From Bordetella parapertussis (lineage in GTDB: Bacteria; Pseudomonadota; Gammaproteobacteria; Burkholderiales; Burkholderiaceae_B): a DNA stretch of 64,000 bases. Numbering within the stretch: position 1 is the stretch's first letter; the number at the start of each line of letters is the position of its first letter. The stretch spans positions 55,227 through 119,226 of the forward strand of contig CAMDEF010000008.1 in assembly GCA_945895265.1 (NCBI GenBank), read 5' to 3'. Below, one piece after another: positions 52,381 through 62,447 of the stretch. Under the pieces are notes generated by a model. It saw only the letters and a program-made list of their open reading frames with translations, had not been told where the DNA came from and did not search any database. The position numbers were made by a program, and so were the translations under genes.

Positions 52381-53838
52381 ATGACCGAATTGCACGCGCT
52401 TCTCTCAGAATACTGGCCGCACGTCTTGTTTGTGGTGTCGGGGGTGGCGGGTACGGCTGCTGCGGTGCATGCAGCTATGACCAAGCGAGATGTCCGTGCC
52501 GCAGTCGCCTGGGTCGGTGTGGCAATGTTTTCGCCTATTTTCGGAGCGGCGCTGTACTTGGTTGCCGGCATCAATCGAGTCCGTAAGCAGCGAATCACGC
52601 AGCCACGGGCCGGTACCATTTACGCTGAGGACGTGATTGAACAGGTGCTGGTGCGGGATGTTAGCGCCGCGTCAGGCGCACAATTTTCGACCCTTAAAGT
52701 CTTGGGTGATCGCGTCAGTCATTTCAAGGTGTTGAACTTTAATGAGATTCAGACGCTGCGAGGCGGCGATGAAACCTATCCCGCGATGCTGGCAGCGATT
52801 CGTCGCGCCACCCAGTCAATTGCCCTGCAGAGTTATATTTTTGACCACGACGTGTTGGGTGCCGAGTTTGCTCAAGCGTTGATTGAGGCGCAGGCGCGTG
52901 GTGTGCAGGTGAGGGTGTTAATTGATGCGGTTGGGTCGAAGTATTCGCGCCCACCAATTATCAATATGTTGCTCAAAGGTGGTGTGAAGGCCGCCCTTTT
53001 TATGCGCCCCTTATTTGGCTTGCGCTTGGCGTATGCCAACCTGCGCAGCCATCGTAAATTGCTAGTGATCGATGGCGTGCACGGCTTTACGGGCGGCATG
53101 AATATTCGTGCAGGGTTTTTGACGGCTGTGGCCAAAGCAGACGTCACACAAGATACGCATTTTGAACTGAAGGGGCCCATTGTGCACCAGCTGGTTATCA
53201 GCTTTGCGCACGACTGGCAGTTCACCACACAAGAAAAACTCAAAGGCTCCGAGTGGTTTGCCCCCGCTTTAAGCCAACATACAGAACACGGGATACCGAT
53301 GCGTTGCGTTGCCTCGGGCCCCGATAGCACCTTGGGTAGTACGCACAACATGTTATTGGGCGCATTGTCGGTGGCGCAACACCATGTACGAATCCAGTCA
53401 CCTTATTTTTTGCCTGACCTCGTGTTGATCGCGGCGTTGTCGACGTGTGCGCGCCGAGGAATTATGGTGGATATTGTTGTGCCAGGTGCCAATAATTTGA
53501 AACTTGTTAATGCGGCCATGATGGCACAGCTTGATCAGTTGATTTTGACTGGATGTCGAGTATGGCAAGCGCAAGGCAATTTTGATCACTCGAAATTGTG
53601 TACGGTAGATGGAGGATGGTCTTACGTTGGCTCGTCGAATATTGACCCGCGCAGCTTACGCTTGAATTTTGAGCTCGACCTCGAGGTCTACGACCGCGGT
53701 TTTGCTGCAGGGCTTGAGGCCCAAATCGACACTGTCATCGCACAGGCCGAGCGCATTACGATTCGTACGTTGCGACGCCAGCCTTTTTGGTTGAGGCTGC
53801 GTAATAAGGTAGCGTGGTTAGCATCACCTTATTTGTAG
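52381..53838 (+). CDS. cls: Cardiolipin synthase (phospholipase D family)
   Basis: The 485-aa protein has one to two N-terminal spans (about residues 12-33 and 40-61) and two HKD motifs: SHRKLLVIDGVHGFTGGMN and DHSKLCTVDGGWSYVGSSN. This is the ClsA-type layout, condensing two phosphatidylglycerols to cardiolipin in the inner membrane. No clear ribosome site precedes ATG at 52381, so a leaderless or weakly translated message is possible. It is separated by 80 bases from the divergent tRNA-His. Confidence 0.92.
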   Translation: MTELHALLSEYWPHVLFVVSGVAGTAAAVHAAMTKRDVRAAVAWVGVAMFSPIFGAALYLVAGINRVRKQRITQPRAGTIYAEDVIEQVLVRDVSAASGAQFSTLKVLGDRVSHFKVLNFNEIQTLRGGDETYPAMLAAIRRATQSIALQSYIFDHDVLGAEFAQALIEAQARGVQVRVLIDAVGSKYSRPPIINMLLKGGVKAALFMRPLFGLRLAYANLRSHRKLLVIDGVHGFTGGMNIRAGFLTAVAKADVTQDTHFELKGPIVHQLVISFAHDWQFTTQEKLKGSEWFAPALSQHTEHGIPMRCVASGPDSTLGSTHNMLLGALSVAQHHVRIQSPYFLPDLVLIAALSTCARRGIMVDIVVPGANNLKLVNAAMMAQLDQLILTGCRVWQAQGNFDHSKLCTVDGGWSYVGSSNIDPRSLRLNFELDLEVYDRGFAAGLEAQIDTVIAQAERITIRTLRRQPFWLRLRNKVAWLASPYL

Positions 53839-53935
53839 AAGTTTTGTCCTCAACGCGTCGAAAGCGTAGACGCCACCTATAATGGATGACAATCGGTTGT
53901 TTTTGATTCCTTCAAAATGAGCTTAAGCGAAAATA

Positions 53936-54757
53936 ATGCAGACACTCTTTTCAAAGTTTTTGGTCGCGTCTGGTGCGCTGTTTGTGGGGCTGTCGTTGGG
54001 CGTAGTCTGCGCCAGCAGCGTGGCGCAGACCAAACCGCCAGGCGCGTTTGCGACAGTCAATGGGGTTCCTGTGCCGCAGTCTTTGATTGACACAAATGTG
54101 AAAGTCAACGTTGCGCAGGGTCAAAGAGATTCGCCCGAGTTACGCCAGGTGATTCAAGACGAGCTTATCAATCGCGAAATTCTTGCGCAAGAGTCGGCCA
54201 GGCTAGGCCTCGATAAAACCAATGAGGCGCAAGCCCAGTGGGCGCAAGTACGTCAGACCTTTTTGGTTGAACTTTTGCTCAATGATTACATGGCGCGCAA
54301 CCCCATCCCCGAGGCCACGCTCAAGACTGAGTTCGAGCGGCAGATGGCCCAGATGAAAGACCAGCAGCAGTATCGTCTGAGTCTAATCGTGACCCCAACC
54401 GAGGATCAGGCCAAAGCAGTATTAGCGCGACTGCGCAAGGGCGAAGCGTTTGCAAAACTTGCTACCGAGACGTCTCTCGATCCTAGTAAAAAAGATGGCG
54501 GCAACGTTGGCTGGGTTGTACCGGCCCAGATTTTGCCAGCAATTTCAAATGTGATGGTGAACTTAGCAAAAGGCGCTCTTGCGGCTGCGCCAATTCAAAC
54601 CCCAGCGGGCTGGAATATCCTCAAACTTGAAGAAATACGCCCGTTTAAAGCGCCCAGCTTTGATGAGGTCAAAAACGATATCCGGCAAATGCTGGTGCAA
54701 AAGCAGCGGTTTGAGTACGTGAAAAAACTGCGCGAAAACGCCAAGGTTGTGCAGTAG
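53936..54757 (+). CDS. Periplasmic peptidyl-prolyl isomerase (parvulin)
   Basis: The 273-aa protein has a signal peptide (LFSKFLVASGALFVGLSLGVVCASSVAQ), a SurA-N-like helical chaperone region with VIQDELINREILAQESARLGL, and a PpiC/rotamase domain from about 136 to 235: YRLSLIVTPTEDQAKAVLARLRKGEAFAKLATETSLDPSKKDGGNVGWVVPAQILPA. It helps fold outer-membrane or secreted proteins. It is followed by a convergent tRNA-Arg. Confidence 0.9.
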   Translation: MQTLFSKFLVASGALFVGLSLGVVCASSVAQTKPPGAFATVNGVPVPQSLIDTNVKVNVAQGQRDSPELRQVIQDELINREILAQESARLGLDKTNEAQAQWAQVRQTFLVELLLNDYMARNPIPEATLKTEFERQMAQMKDQQQYRLSLIVTPTEDQAKAVLARLRKGEAFAKLATETSLDPSKKDGGNVGWVVPAQILPAISNVMVNLAKGALAAAPIQTPAGWNILKLEEIRPFKAPSFDEVKNDIRQMLVQKQRFEYVKKLRENAKVVQ

Positions 54758-54769
54758 CTGCGGCAGATT

Positions 54770-54846
<77 letters not shown>

Positions 54847-54979
54847 ACGCGCCAAGAGTTTAACCGAAGGCGCGGACGAGCTACGGCAAAATGCACAGGC
54901 TTTGTAGCGTAATGTGTAAAAAGTCTCATCGCTTAGGGCAAGGGCTCTGACGTATCTAAACCAGTTTATATAAAGAGCC

Positions 54980-55606
54980 ATGTCGCAACTGTTTGTGGTG
55001 CATCCTGATAACCCTCAGCCTCGCTTACTCAAGCAGGCGGCGCAGCTGCTGCAAGAGGGCAATTTGGTAGCGGTGCCCACTGACTCAAGTTATGCCGTGG
55101 TTGCTCGCCTAGATGATAAGGGTGCGGCGGACGCCTTGCGTAAGCTGCGTGGGCTTGATGATCGCCATCATCTGACCATTCTCTGTCGCGATTTGGCTGA
55201 AATTAGTCAATTTGCGCGCGTCGATAATGCTCAGTATCGGCTGCTTAAGCTGGCTACCCCAGGGCCTTGGACCTTTATCCTTGAGGCGTCACGCGAGGTT
55301 CCCCGCCGGGTATCGCATCGATCGCGTAAAACGATCGGGATTCGAGTGCCTGCACATCCGGTTACGCTTGCGTTGCTCGAACATGCGCAATCACCGCTCT
55401 TGTCGACCACCTTGATCCCTGAAGGCGAAGAGCTTGCACTGAATGACCCCACCGAGATTCGCGAGCGCTATCAACATGTATTGGCGGCCGTGATCGACGC
55501 GGGCGCCTGTGCATTGGATGCGACCACGGTGATTGACCTAACCAACTCACCCCCCGAGGTGGTGCGGCGGGGCCGTGGCAATCCAAGTGAGCTGGGACTT
55601 GATTGA
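54980..55606 (+). CDS. yciO: YciO family protein (YrdC/Sua5-related)
   Basis: The 208-aa protein closely follows E. coli YciO: QLFVVHPDNPQPRLLKQAAQLLQEGNLVAVPTDSSYAVVARLDDK, LTILCRDLAEISQFARVDNAQYRLLKLATPGPWTFILEASREVPRR and KTIGIRVPAHP. It has the YrdC fold that binds ATP, bicarbonate and threonine in TsaC, which makes threonylcarbamoyl-AMP for tRNA t6A. YciO itself has weak or uncertain activity. The cell should have a separate TsaC. The tail VVRRGRGNPSELGLD is typical. Confidence 0.9.
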   Translation: MSQLFVVHPDNPQPRLLKQAAQLLQEGNLVAVPTDSSYAVVARLDDKGAADALRKLRGLDDRHHLTILCRDLAEISQFARVDNAQYRLLKLATPGPWTFILEASREVPRRVSHRSRKTIGIRVPAHPVTLALLEHAQSPLLSTTLIPEGEELALNDPTEIRERYQHVLAAVIDAGACALDATTVIDLTNSPPEVVRRGRGNPSELGLD

Positions 55607-55740
55607 AAATTTTTCGGCATCATTCGCGCGGCGCCGAATAAGCGTCGTTTTGCCTCGCTTAAAGTGGCGCTTGCTAATCATTTAACGGTGTCGGTGGCGA
55701 GATGCGCGCTTGAGCGGTCATAAAGCTCTACAATCGCCGC

Positions 55741-56385
55741 ATGAAAGAGCTGCTTGACACCTTGACGCTTTATGCTTTCCCTGTCCTCTTAGCGATCACC
55801 TTGCACGAGGCCGCACACGGCTATGTTGCCAAACTTTTTGGTGACCCAACGGCCTCGCTGGCCGGACGTGTCAGCCTTAACCCCATTCGTCATATTGATC
55901 CGATTGGCACAATTGCGGTGCCGGTTGGCATTCTGGCCATGTCCAGCTTCTTTGGCGGTGGTTTTTTGTTTGGCTGGGCTAAACCTGTGCCGGTCGATTT
56001 TGGTCGACTGCGACGCCCCAAACAAGACATGCTCTGGGTAGCTTTGGCTGGGCCCGCTGCCAATCTATTCATGGCGATTTTATGGACGATCAGCCTACGT
56101 TTGTTATTCGAGGCGGGCGAGCGAAGTGGCTTCTGGTTTGAAATGGCGCGGGTGGGTATCCATATCAACTTAGTGCTTATGGCCTTGAATTTATTGCCTA
56201 TTTTGCCCTTAGACGGGGGGCGGGTGTTGTTTAGTCTGCTACCAAATCGCCTGGCTTGGCAATATGGCCGTATTGAGCCCTACGGCATGTTGATTGTGAT
56301 TGGGTTGCTGGCGACTGGGGTGCTGAGTGCAGTCCTGAATCCCTTGGTCGCGTTAGGCGAGCAGGTTATGCGTCTTTTTTTATAG
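55741..56385 (+). CDS. Site-2 protease family membrane metalloprotease
   Basis: The 214-aa protein has HEAAH (residues 22-26) as its HExxH zinc motif and NLLPILPLDGGRV as the third zinc ligand motif. About five spans are seen. It is a compact M50 protease of the type often called YwhC-like, probably processing membrane proteins; no PDZ domain is present. TACAAT at 55729-55734 lies only 6 bases before the ATG, so the transcript may be leaderless. Confidence 0.9.
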   Translation: MKELLDTLTLYAFPVLLAITLHEAAHGYVAKLFGDPTASLAGRVSLNPIRHIDPIGTIAVPVGILAMSSFFGGGFLFGWAKPVPVDFGRLRRPKQDMLWVALAGPAANLFMAILWTISLRLLFEAGERSGFWFEMARVGIHINLVLMALNLLPILPLDGGRVLFSLLPNRLAWQYGRIEPYGMLIVIGLLATGVLSAVLNPLVALGEQVMRLFL

Positions 56386-56465
56386 ATCGCCTCGCAATCC
56401 GGTAAACTGTTGCTCTAACTTCGTATAGGTGCTTTTGCGCCTTGACTCGCCTTCTGGATCCATTC

Positions 56466-57371
56466 ATGGCCACGATCTCGACTTCTAAAGTACCCCAATT
56501 CATGGGCAGCATGGTTGCCTTGGTAACGCCGATGCACCCTGATGGCAGCCTTGACTATAAAAGCTTCAAAGCGCTGATTGACTGGCATGCCCAAGAAGGC
56601 ACCGATGCGCTCGTGATCGTCGGTACCTCTGGCGAGTCACCCACGGTAAATGTGGATGAGCACGCTGAACTTATTCGCGTTGCAGTCGAGCACTCTGCAG
56701 GTCGAATCCCTGTGATTGCTGGTGTGGGTGCCAACTCAACAAGCGAGGCAATCCATCTGGCTGAGCACGCTCGTAGCGTCGGTGCGCATGCTGGGTTGTC
56801 GGTGGTGCCCTACTACAACAAGCCTTCCCAAGAGGGCATGTACCAACATTTCAAAGCCGTGCAAGAGGCGGTTGATCTGCCCACGATTTTGTACAACGTG
56901 CCAGGCCGCACGGTAGCCGATCTGGCGCACGACACCGTGCTGCGTTTGGCGCAGGTGCCAGGCGTGATCGGGATTAAAGATGCGACAGGTGATATTGGTC
57001 GTGGCGCGTTACTGATTCGTGATTTGCCCTCTGACTTTTTAGTGCTGAGTGGCGACGATGCGACTGCTGCTGCGTTGATTTTGCTAGGTGGTCGCGGCAA
57101 CATCTCTGTCACCGCGAATATTGCACCACGTGCCATGCACGATATGTGCAGTGCCGCACTGAAAGGCGATGTCTCGACCGTCAAGCGCTTAAACAATTTA
57201 CTGGGTCCTTTGAACAAGTTATTGTTTGTTGAAGGCAACCCTGTTCCAGTTAAGTGGGCGTTGGCTCAGATGGGACGTATCCCTTCCGGGATTCGCCTGC
57301 CTCTGGTTCAACTTAGCGCTCAATTTCAGGCTCCCTTGCGAGCTGCAATGTCAGAGGCGGGGTTGCTTTAA
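56466..57371 (+). CDS. dapA: 4-hydroxy-tetrahydrodipicolinate synthase
   Basis: The 301-aa enzyme makes the first lysine/diaminopimelate intermediate from pyruvate and aspartate semialdehyde. [15 protein letters not shown] is the active-site loop (usual GTT is GTS), Tyr is in LYNVPGRT and the Schiff-base Lys is in [11 protein letters not shown] at 56466 follows GGATCC; a TTG at 56442 is less likely. bamC starts directly at the next base after the stop. Confidence 0.96.
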   Translation: MATISTSKVPQFMGSMVALVTPMHPDGSLDYKSFKALIDWHAQEGTDALVIVGTSGESPTVNVDEHAELIRVAVEHSAGRIPVIAGVGANSTSEAIHLAEHARSVGAHAGLSVVPYYNKPSQEGMYQHFKAVQEAVDLPTILYNVPGRTVADLAHDTVLRLAQVPGVIGIKDATGDIGRGALLIRDLPSDFLVLSGDDATAAALILLGGRGNISVTANIAPRAMHDMCSAALKGDVSTVKRLNNLLGPLNKLLFVEGNPVPVKWALAQMGRIPSGIRLPLVQLSAQFQAPLRAAMSEAGLL

Positions 57372-58508
57372 ATGAAAAGTTTGTTGAACAAAAAGTGCGG
57401 TGTTTTGTCCGCCCTACTTGCTACGTTGTTGCTGCTAAGTGGATGTAATAGTTTACGGTCTGTCATGAGCGGCGACGACGCAGTTGATTATAAAAGCGTG
57501 GTTCGCACCGACCCGCTCAGCATCCCTCCTGATCTAACACAGGCTGCAAACGATCCACGCTATCGGTCGCCTGCAACAGGCATCACAACCTTCTCGCAGT
57601 ATCAGCAGGCACAAACTGGTGGTCGGGGCGTGCCCAATTCGGCGCAGTCTGGCGTGCTACCAACCCGCAGTGACATGCGTGTGATGCGCGATGGTGAGCT
57701 GCGTTGGCTGTCTATTGATATGGCCCCCGAAAAAGTGTTTTCGATGACGGCTGATTTCTGGACAGACGCTGGGTTTTCGCTTGATGTCATTGACCCCAAG
57801 GCGGGTTTAATTGTGACGAACTGGGCTGAAAATCGCGCAAAAATCCCTGAGAGCTGGGTGCGGCAAGCGTTGGGTTCCTTGCTTGACAGCCTATATGACA
57901 GCGGTACACGTGATAAGTTTCGCACCCGTATCGAACGTGCAGGCTCGCGTACAGAGGTCTATATTTCGCATCGCCACATGGAAGAAGTCACCCGAGTCAC
58001 CTTAGCTGACGTCGACTTGAAGTGGACGAATGCTAAAGAAGATCCAGGCTTAAACGCAGCGATGTTGGCTAGACTGATGGTGTACTTGGGTGAAGATGTT
58101 GATGGCGCTCGTAAGAAAATGGCGCAAACAACTCCTGGCGCACAAGAGCCTAAAGTGACTGTGCCGAGTGACAAGACCATGTTGGTCGTTGCAGAACCCT
58201 TTGATCGCGCTTGGCGTCGTGTGGGTGTAGCACTGGATTCGGGTGGGTTCACCGTAGACGATCGTGATCGCTCTGCAGGCGAGTTCTTTGTGCGATACGT
58301 TGATACCGACACGGGCGAAAAGCGTGAAGAGCCTAGCTTGTTTAGCCGACTGTTTGGCGGCAAAGATCCAGCGAAAGCGCCTACGCTGCGTATTCGTTTG
58401 GTGCAGCAAGGTAACCAGACGCAAATTACGGTGCTTGACGCCCAAGGCGTGCGTGACACCAGTGCCACGGCACAGCGCTTGCTGAGTGTGTTGAGCGGCA
58501 AGATGTAA
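57372..58508 (+). CDS. bamC: Outer membrane assembly lipoprotein BamC
   Basis: The 378-aa lipoprotein has a signal peptide with lipobox LLSG-C25. The N-terminal unstructured part (SVVRTDPLSIPPDLTQAANDPRY) that touches BamD, then two helix-grip domains, match BamC of the outer-membrane beta-barrel assembly complex. The dapA-bamC order is the classical one (dapA-nlpB). The gene abuts the dapA stop and ends before a strong terminator. Confidence 0.92.
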   Translation: MKSLLNKKCGVLSALLATLLLLSGCNSLRSVMSGDDAVDYKSVVRTDPLSIPPDLTQAANDPRYRSPATGITTFSQYQQAQTGGRGVPNSAQSGVLPTRSDMRVMRDGELRWLSIDMAPEKVFSMTADFWTDAGFSLDVIDPKAGLIVTNWAENRAKIPESWVRQALGSLLDSLYDSGTRDKFRTRIERAGSRTEVYISHRHMEEVTRVTLADVDLKWTNAKEDPGLNAAMLARLMVYLGEDVDGARKKMAQTTPGAQEPKVTVPSDKTMLVVAEPFDRAWRRVGVALDSGGFTVDDRDRSAGEFFVRYVDTDTGEKREEPSLFSRLFGGKDPAKAPTLRIRLVQQGNQTQITVLDAQGVRDTSATAQRLLSVLSGKM

Positions 58509-58523
58509 GGTCATTCGTGCGCT

Positions 58524-58556
58524 AAAAAAACGACGGCCTTGGCCGTCGTTTTTTTT
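58524..58556 (+). terminator. Terminator after bamC
   Basis: ACGACGGCC (58530-58538) pairs perfectly with GGCCGTCGT (58541-58549) around TT; runs of A before and T after make it active on either strand. Confidence 0.9.
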
Positions 58557-58844
58557 GAGCGATTGAGAAGAGGCTACATACGTGTTTGAGTGAAACGTAT
58601 GCACCTTTTTGTTGCAGTGGTATGTACCAAAATGGTGCATTTTTGAACTCGTTCGACCTCGCTTGGTTCTGTCAGATAATTCTTTTTGCATCTCGCTCAA
58701 AGATTTGTCATCATGATGTTTTAATTACGCACGCGCGCTTCGGCTGTGCGTCTCGTGCTGATCTGCGACTTCAATACTGCCTGCATCTAGGCATTGATAG
58801 TCAAGATTAAGTTTCGCGGCTCAACCTTCCACTTTGTGTGATTG
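58557..58844. other. Gap before ureD with an inverted repeat
   Basis: This 288-base gap holds the likely urease promoter. CATACGT (58577-58583) and ACGTATG (58595-58601) form an inverted repeat with an 11-base spacer. GATAAT at 58675-58680 could be a -10, but no good -35 lies 16-18 bases upstream. A perfect palindrome CATCATGATG lies at 58710-58719. No small gene with a credible ribosome site was found here. Confidence 0.4.
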
Positions 58845-59741
58845 ATGCATCCTGGTGATCAGCGACATTGGTCTAATGACTCAGACCCCTCAGGCCAGGC
58901 TGCAGCCGAGTCGGCGCTTGCGTCTTGGACAGCACGCCTCGCGCTTGACTTCAATCTAAACCCGCATCAGTCTGGCCTGAAGACTCGACTGAATCATCAG
59001 CATCTAGGCCCCTTACGTATTCAAAAAGCCTTGTACCCAGAAGGTGCTTCGCCTTGCCACGCGATTATTGTGCACCCGCCCGGCGGTATCGCTGGTGGTG
59101 ATCGACTTGAAGTGCTAATCAATAGTCAGCCTGGTAGCCATGGCTTGGTCACGACGCCCTCTGCAGCAAAGTGGTACGGCGCTAACGCCTCGCTCGAGGC
59201 TTCACAGTTGATTGATATTGACTTGAAGGGTGCCTTCGAATGGTTACCTCAAGAAACCATTGTGTTTAATCGGGCACGTGTGCGTTCTGATCTTGATATC
59301 AGGGTCGATCAGCACGGTGCAATGTTAGGTTGGGATCACCTCATCTTCGGGCGTCACGCCTCTGGTGAGTCTTTTTCTGAAGGACACTTTCGTCAATCGT
59401 TGAAAATTCAAATTGATGGGCAGCTGGTTTGGCACGACCGTTTAGCCTTGGTAGGCGATGATGCGTTGTTTGTTTCGCCAATCGGCCTGCGCGGGCATTA
59501 CAGCTGCGCAACGTTGTGGGCGATTTTGCCAGCGTCTAAGACGTTTAACGAATTTACAGTACAAGCCTTGCGTGAACACTCAACTCAGTTGGCGTGGACG
59601 ATTCTTCACCCTCGTTTATTAGTGGGTCGGGTTTTAGCTGAACCGCGTGAGCTTAAGTTTTTATTACAAGACGCTTGGGCGCAGTTGCGTCCGGTCGTAC
59701 TTGGTTTGCCAGCTGTTGCACCACGCTTGTGGGCAACTTGA
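58845..59741 (+). CDS. ureD: Urease accessory protein UreD
   Basis: The 298-aa protein is UreD: WTARLALDFNLNPHQSGLKTRLNHQHLGPLRIQKALYPEGASPCHAIIVHPPGGIAGGDRLEV, SHGLVTTPSAAKWYG, and the C-terminal LLQDAWAQLRPVVLGLPAVAPRLWAT. With UreF and UreG it delivers nickel and carbon dioxide to apo-urease. ATG at 58845 follows an overlapping TTG; no ribosome site stands out. It leads the operon, 34 bases before ureA. Confidence 0.95.
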   Translation: MHPGDQRHWSNDSDPSGQAAAESALASWTARLALDFNLNPHQSGLKTRLNHQHLGPLRIQKALYPEGASPCHAIIVHPPGGIAGGDRLEVLINSQPGSHGLVTTPSAAKWYGANASLEASQLIDIDLKGAFEWLPQETIVFNRARVRSDLDIRVDQHGAMLGWDHLIFGRHASGESFSEGHFRQSLKIQIDGQLVWHDRLALVGDDALFVSPIGLRGHYSCATLWAILPASKTFNEFTVQALREHSTQLAWTILHPRLLVGRVLAEPRELKFLLQDAWAQLRPVVLGLPAVAPRLWAT

Positions 59742-59775
59742 TGATTAAGATGATAGAAGTTGTTAAGGGGTAACT

Positions 59776-60078
59776 ATGGATCTGACACCGCGCGAAAAAG
59801 ACAAACTGTTAATTTTTACGGCGAGCTTGCTGGCCGAGCGGCGGCGCGCACGTGGCCTTAAGCTTAACGTACCCGAGGCGATCGCCATGATTTCGGCGGC
59901 CATCATGGAAGGTGCCCGCGACGGAAAAACCGTCGCAGAACTCATGAGCGAAGGCCGTCATATTTTGAGTCGACAAGATGTGATGGAAGGCGTTTCTGAG
60001 ATGATCCCCGACATTCAAGTCGAGGCAACGTTTCCGGATGGCACCAAACTTGTCACGGTTCATCAACCTATTCAGTAG
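59776..60078 (+). CDS. ureA: Urease gamma subunit
   Basis: The 100-aa protein [57 protein letters not shown] is a typical bacterial UreA. It is one of three subunits of urease, which splits urea into ammonia and carbamate. A 52-bp tandem repeat region separates it from ureB, unlike the tight spacing usual in urease operons. Confidence 0.97.
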   Translation: MDLTPREKDKLLIFTASLLAERRRARGLKLNVPEAIAMISAAIMEGARDGKTVAELMSEGRHILSRQDVMEGVSEMIPDIQVEATFPDGTKLVTVHQPIQ

Positions 60079-60086
60079 TCATACGT

Positions 60087-60230
60087 GTTGCTCTTCTTCT
60101 TGTTTTGAAGGACGAGATTTCATTCATTAGTCAGTCTTGTTGCTGTTCTTCTTGCGTTGAAGGGCGAGATTTCAGTCGGTCGTCGGGCTGATTGCTGTTC
60201 TTCTCACTTTGAAACGTAAGATTTTTTGGA
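60087..60230 (+). repeat. 52-bp imperfect tandem repeat between ureA and ureB
   Basis: Two complete 52-base units (60087-60138 and 60139-60190) and a partial third (60191 to about 60230) can be aligned. All carry the core TTGCTsTTCTTCT near the start; the first two share a later GAAGGrCGAGATTTCA segment, while the third has TTTGAAACGTAAGATTT. The gap is noncoding and ends just before the ureB ribosome site GGAG. Confidence 0.85.
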
Positions 60231-60237
60231 GAAATAG

Positions 60238-60564
60238 ATGAATACCACACCAATGATTCCGGGCGAGATGATTGTTGCCCCAGGTGAAATTGAAATTAAT
60301 GCTGGCCGTACGTTGACGAAAGTGCTGGTCGCGAACACCGGTGATCGACCTGTGCAGATCGGTTCGCACTACCACTTTGCAGAAACCAACGCTGCCCTGC
60401 GGTTTGATCGTGCGCAAGCGACGGGCTTTCGTCTAAACATACCGGCGGGCACTGCGGTACGTTTCGAACCAGGTCAAGAGCGCGAGGTTGAGCTCGTCGC
60501 CTTGGCGGGTGATCGGCTTGTATATGGTTTTAGAGGTTTGGTGATGGGGGCCTTAGACAAATGA
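60238..60564 (+). CDS. ureB: Urease beta subunit
   Basis: The 108-aa protein [53 protein letters not shown]...[29 protein letters not shown] is UreB. GGAGAAATAG precedes the ATG; an internal ATG five codons on is less likely. Its TGA overlaps the ureC ATG. Confidence 0.97.
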   Translation: MNTTPMIPGEMIVAPGEIEINAGRTLTKVLVANTGDRPVQIGSHYHFAETNAALRFDRAQATGFRLNIPAGTAVRFEPGQEREVELVALAGDRLVYGFRGLVMGALDK

Positions 60565-62273
60565 AGATTTCAAGACAAGCGTACGCTGAGATGTATGGCC
60601 CCACTACGGGTGATCGAATTCGTCTGGCCGACACGGCTCTGTTTGCGATGGTTGAAAAAGATTTCACCATCTATGGCGAAGAGGTGAAGTTTGGTGGCGG
60701 TAAGGTGATTCGTGATGGCATGGGTCAGTCGCAACGCATGAGTAAAGATTGCGTGGATACCGTGCTGACCAATGCGTTGATCATCGATTACTGGGGTATC
60801 GTCAAGGCTGATATTGGGATTAAAAATGGTCGCATCTCGGGCATTGGTAAAGCGGGTAACCCGGATGTGCAGCCGGGTATCACGATTGTGGTGGGCCCTG
60901 CCACCGAAGTGATCGCAGCCGAAGGCATGATCGTCACGGCCGGTGGTATTGATAGCCATATCCATTTGATCTGCCCGCAACAAATCGAAGAGGCCTTGAG
61001 CTCGGGCGTGACCACCATGATTGGTGGCGGTACCGGCCCGGCGACGGGCACCTTTGCTACCACAGTCACGCCAGGGCCCTGGCATTTGGCGCGCATGCTG
61101 CAAGCGATGGAATCCTATCCTATCAATATCGGTTTGCTAGGCAAGGGTAACGTATCGGTGCCAGGCCCCTTGCACGAACAGATCGAAGCGGGCGCGGTTG
61201 GGTTGAAGTTGCACGAAGACTGGGGTAGCACGCCTGCGGCGATTGATAATTGCTTAAGCGTCGCTGACGAAACCGATACGCAAGTGGCGATTCACACCGA
61301 TACCTTGAATGAATCAGGGTTTGTCGAGGCGACGATTGATGCGATCAAAGGGCGTGTGATTCACACGTATCACACCGAGGGAGCAGGGGGCGGTCATGCG
61401 CCTGACATCATTCGCATTTGCGGTGAATCCAATGTGTTGCCCTCGTCAACGAACCCGACACGTCCGTTCACTATTAATACGCTAGACGAGCACCTTGATA
61501 TGTTGATGGTGTGTCATCACCTCGACGCCTCAATCGCCGAGGACATCGCATTTGCCGAAAGCCGTATCCGTCGCGAGACCATTGCTGCTGAAGATATCTT
61601 GCACGACATCGGTGCGTTTTCGATGATCTCGTCAGATAGCCAAGCAATGGGGCGTGTGGGCGAAGTGATCATGCGAACGTGGCAGACAGCGCACAAAATG
61701 CGCGAGCAACGTGGCTCAATGAGCGAGGCGGGGTTTTCAGATCCCTCAACCAGCGACAATGCCCGTATTAAGCGCTATATCGCCAAGTACACGATCAACC
61801 CTGCGATTACGCATGGTATGGACAAAGAGGTCGGTTCAATCGAGGTGGGCAAGTTCGCCGATTTAGTGCTTTGGCGCCCGGCCTTTTTTGGTGTCAAACC
61901 TTCGACTGTGATTAAAGGTGGTCAGATTGCGATGGCCGCGATGGGTGATCCAAATGCATCGATCCCGACTCCGCAACCGGTGCACTTCAGGCCGCAGTTT
62001 GGCGCTGCGCAAAGTGCGATTGCGACAAGCTGCATTACCTTCATGTCGGGCATTGCCATCCACAAAGGTCTGCCAGCCGAATTAGGCTTAAAGCGTCATG
62101 TGGCCGCAGTGCAGGGTATTCGCAGTTTAACTAAGGCCGATATGAAGCTCAATGCTGCCACGCCGAAGATTACTGTGAGCCCTGAAAACTACAAGGTTTA
62201 CGCAGATGGCGTCTTACTGGACTGCCCACCTGCTACGATTTTGCCGATGGCACAGCGGTACTTTTTGTTTTAG
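60561..62273 (+). CDS. ureC: Urease alpha (catalytic) subunit
   Basis: The 570-aa protein carries the nickel centre. H133 and H135 in [10 protein letters not shown]216 (carbamylated) in [10 protein letters not shown], two later histidines in [12 protein letters not shown] and [17 protein letters not shown], and the active-site flap Cys in MVCHHLD are all present, as is the ligand Asp in ADLVLW. Length is that of typical UreC. A 170-base gap, AT-rich in part, then leads to ureE. Confidence 0.98.
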   Translation: MKISRQAYAEMYGPTTGDRIRLADTALFAMVEKDFTIYGEEVKFGGGKVIRDGMGQSQRMSKDCVDTVLTNALIIDYWGIVKADIGIKNGRISGIGKAGNPDVQPGITIVVGPATEVIAAEGMIVTAGGIDSHIHLICPQQIEEALSSGVTTMIGGGTGPATGTFATTVTPGPWHLARMLQAMESYPINIGLLGKGNVSVPGPLHEQIEAGAVGLKLHEDWGSTPAAIDNCLSVADETDTQVAIHTDTLNESGFVEATIDAIKGRVIHTYHTEGAGGGHAPDIIRICGESNVLPSSTNPTRPFTINTLDEHLDMLMVCHHLDASIAEDIAFAESRIRRETIAAEDILHDIGAFSMISSDSQAMGRVGEVIMRTWQTAHKMREQRGSMSEAGFSDPSTSDNARIKRYIAKYTINPAITHGMDKEVGSIEVGKFADLVLWRPAFFGVKPSTVIKGGQIAMAAMGDPNASIPTPQPVHFRPQFGAAQSAIATSCITFMSGIAIHKGLPAELGLKRHVAAVQGIRSLTKADMKLNAATPKITVSPENYKVYADGVLLDCPPATILPMAQRYFLF

Positions 62274-62447
62274 AAAGAGCGATTGTCGACTTGATGGCCT
62301 GTGAAAGATCGAAGTGTCTTGTTCGATAAAAATTCGGATTAGAACTTGATTGCGCCTTGGTGATAAAAATGTTTTTATATTGGATGGTAGCGATGATGTT
62401 GACAGTTCAGACCGTGCGTTGTTGTGTGGCGCTGGAGAGGGCATAGC

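Noticed and set aside
54877..54889. Fragment of tRNA-Arg duplicated beside the gene
   Set aside because: Only about 12 bases (GAGCTACGGCAA) are shared, too short to call a duplicated tRNA end or attachment site without a mobile element.
58595..58650. Sigma-54 promoter before ureD (GCAC...TTGCA and TGG...TTTTTGA)
   Set aside because: Spacing between the GG/GC elements is not the required distance, and the core bases are incomplete.
60087..60230. CRISPR array
   Set aside because: Only two full units of 52 bases that abut without spacers, and no cas genes are nearby.
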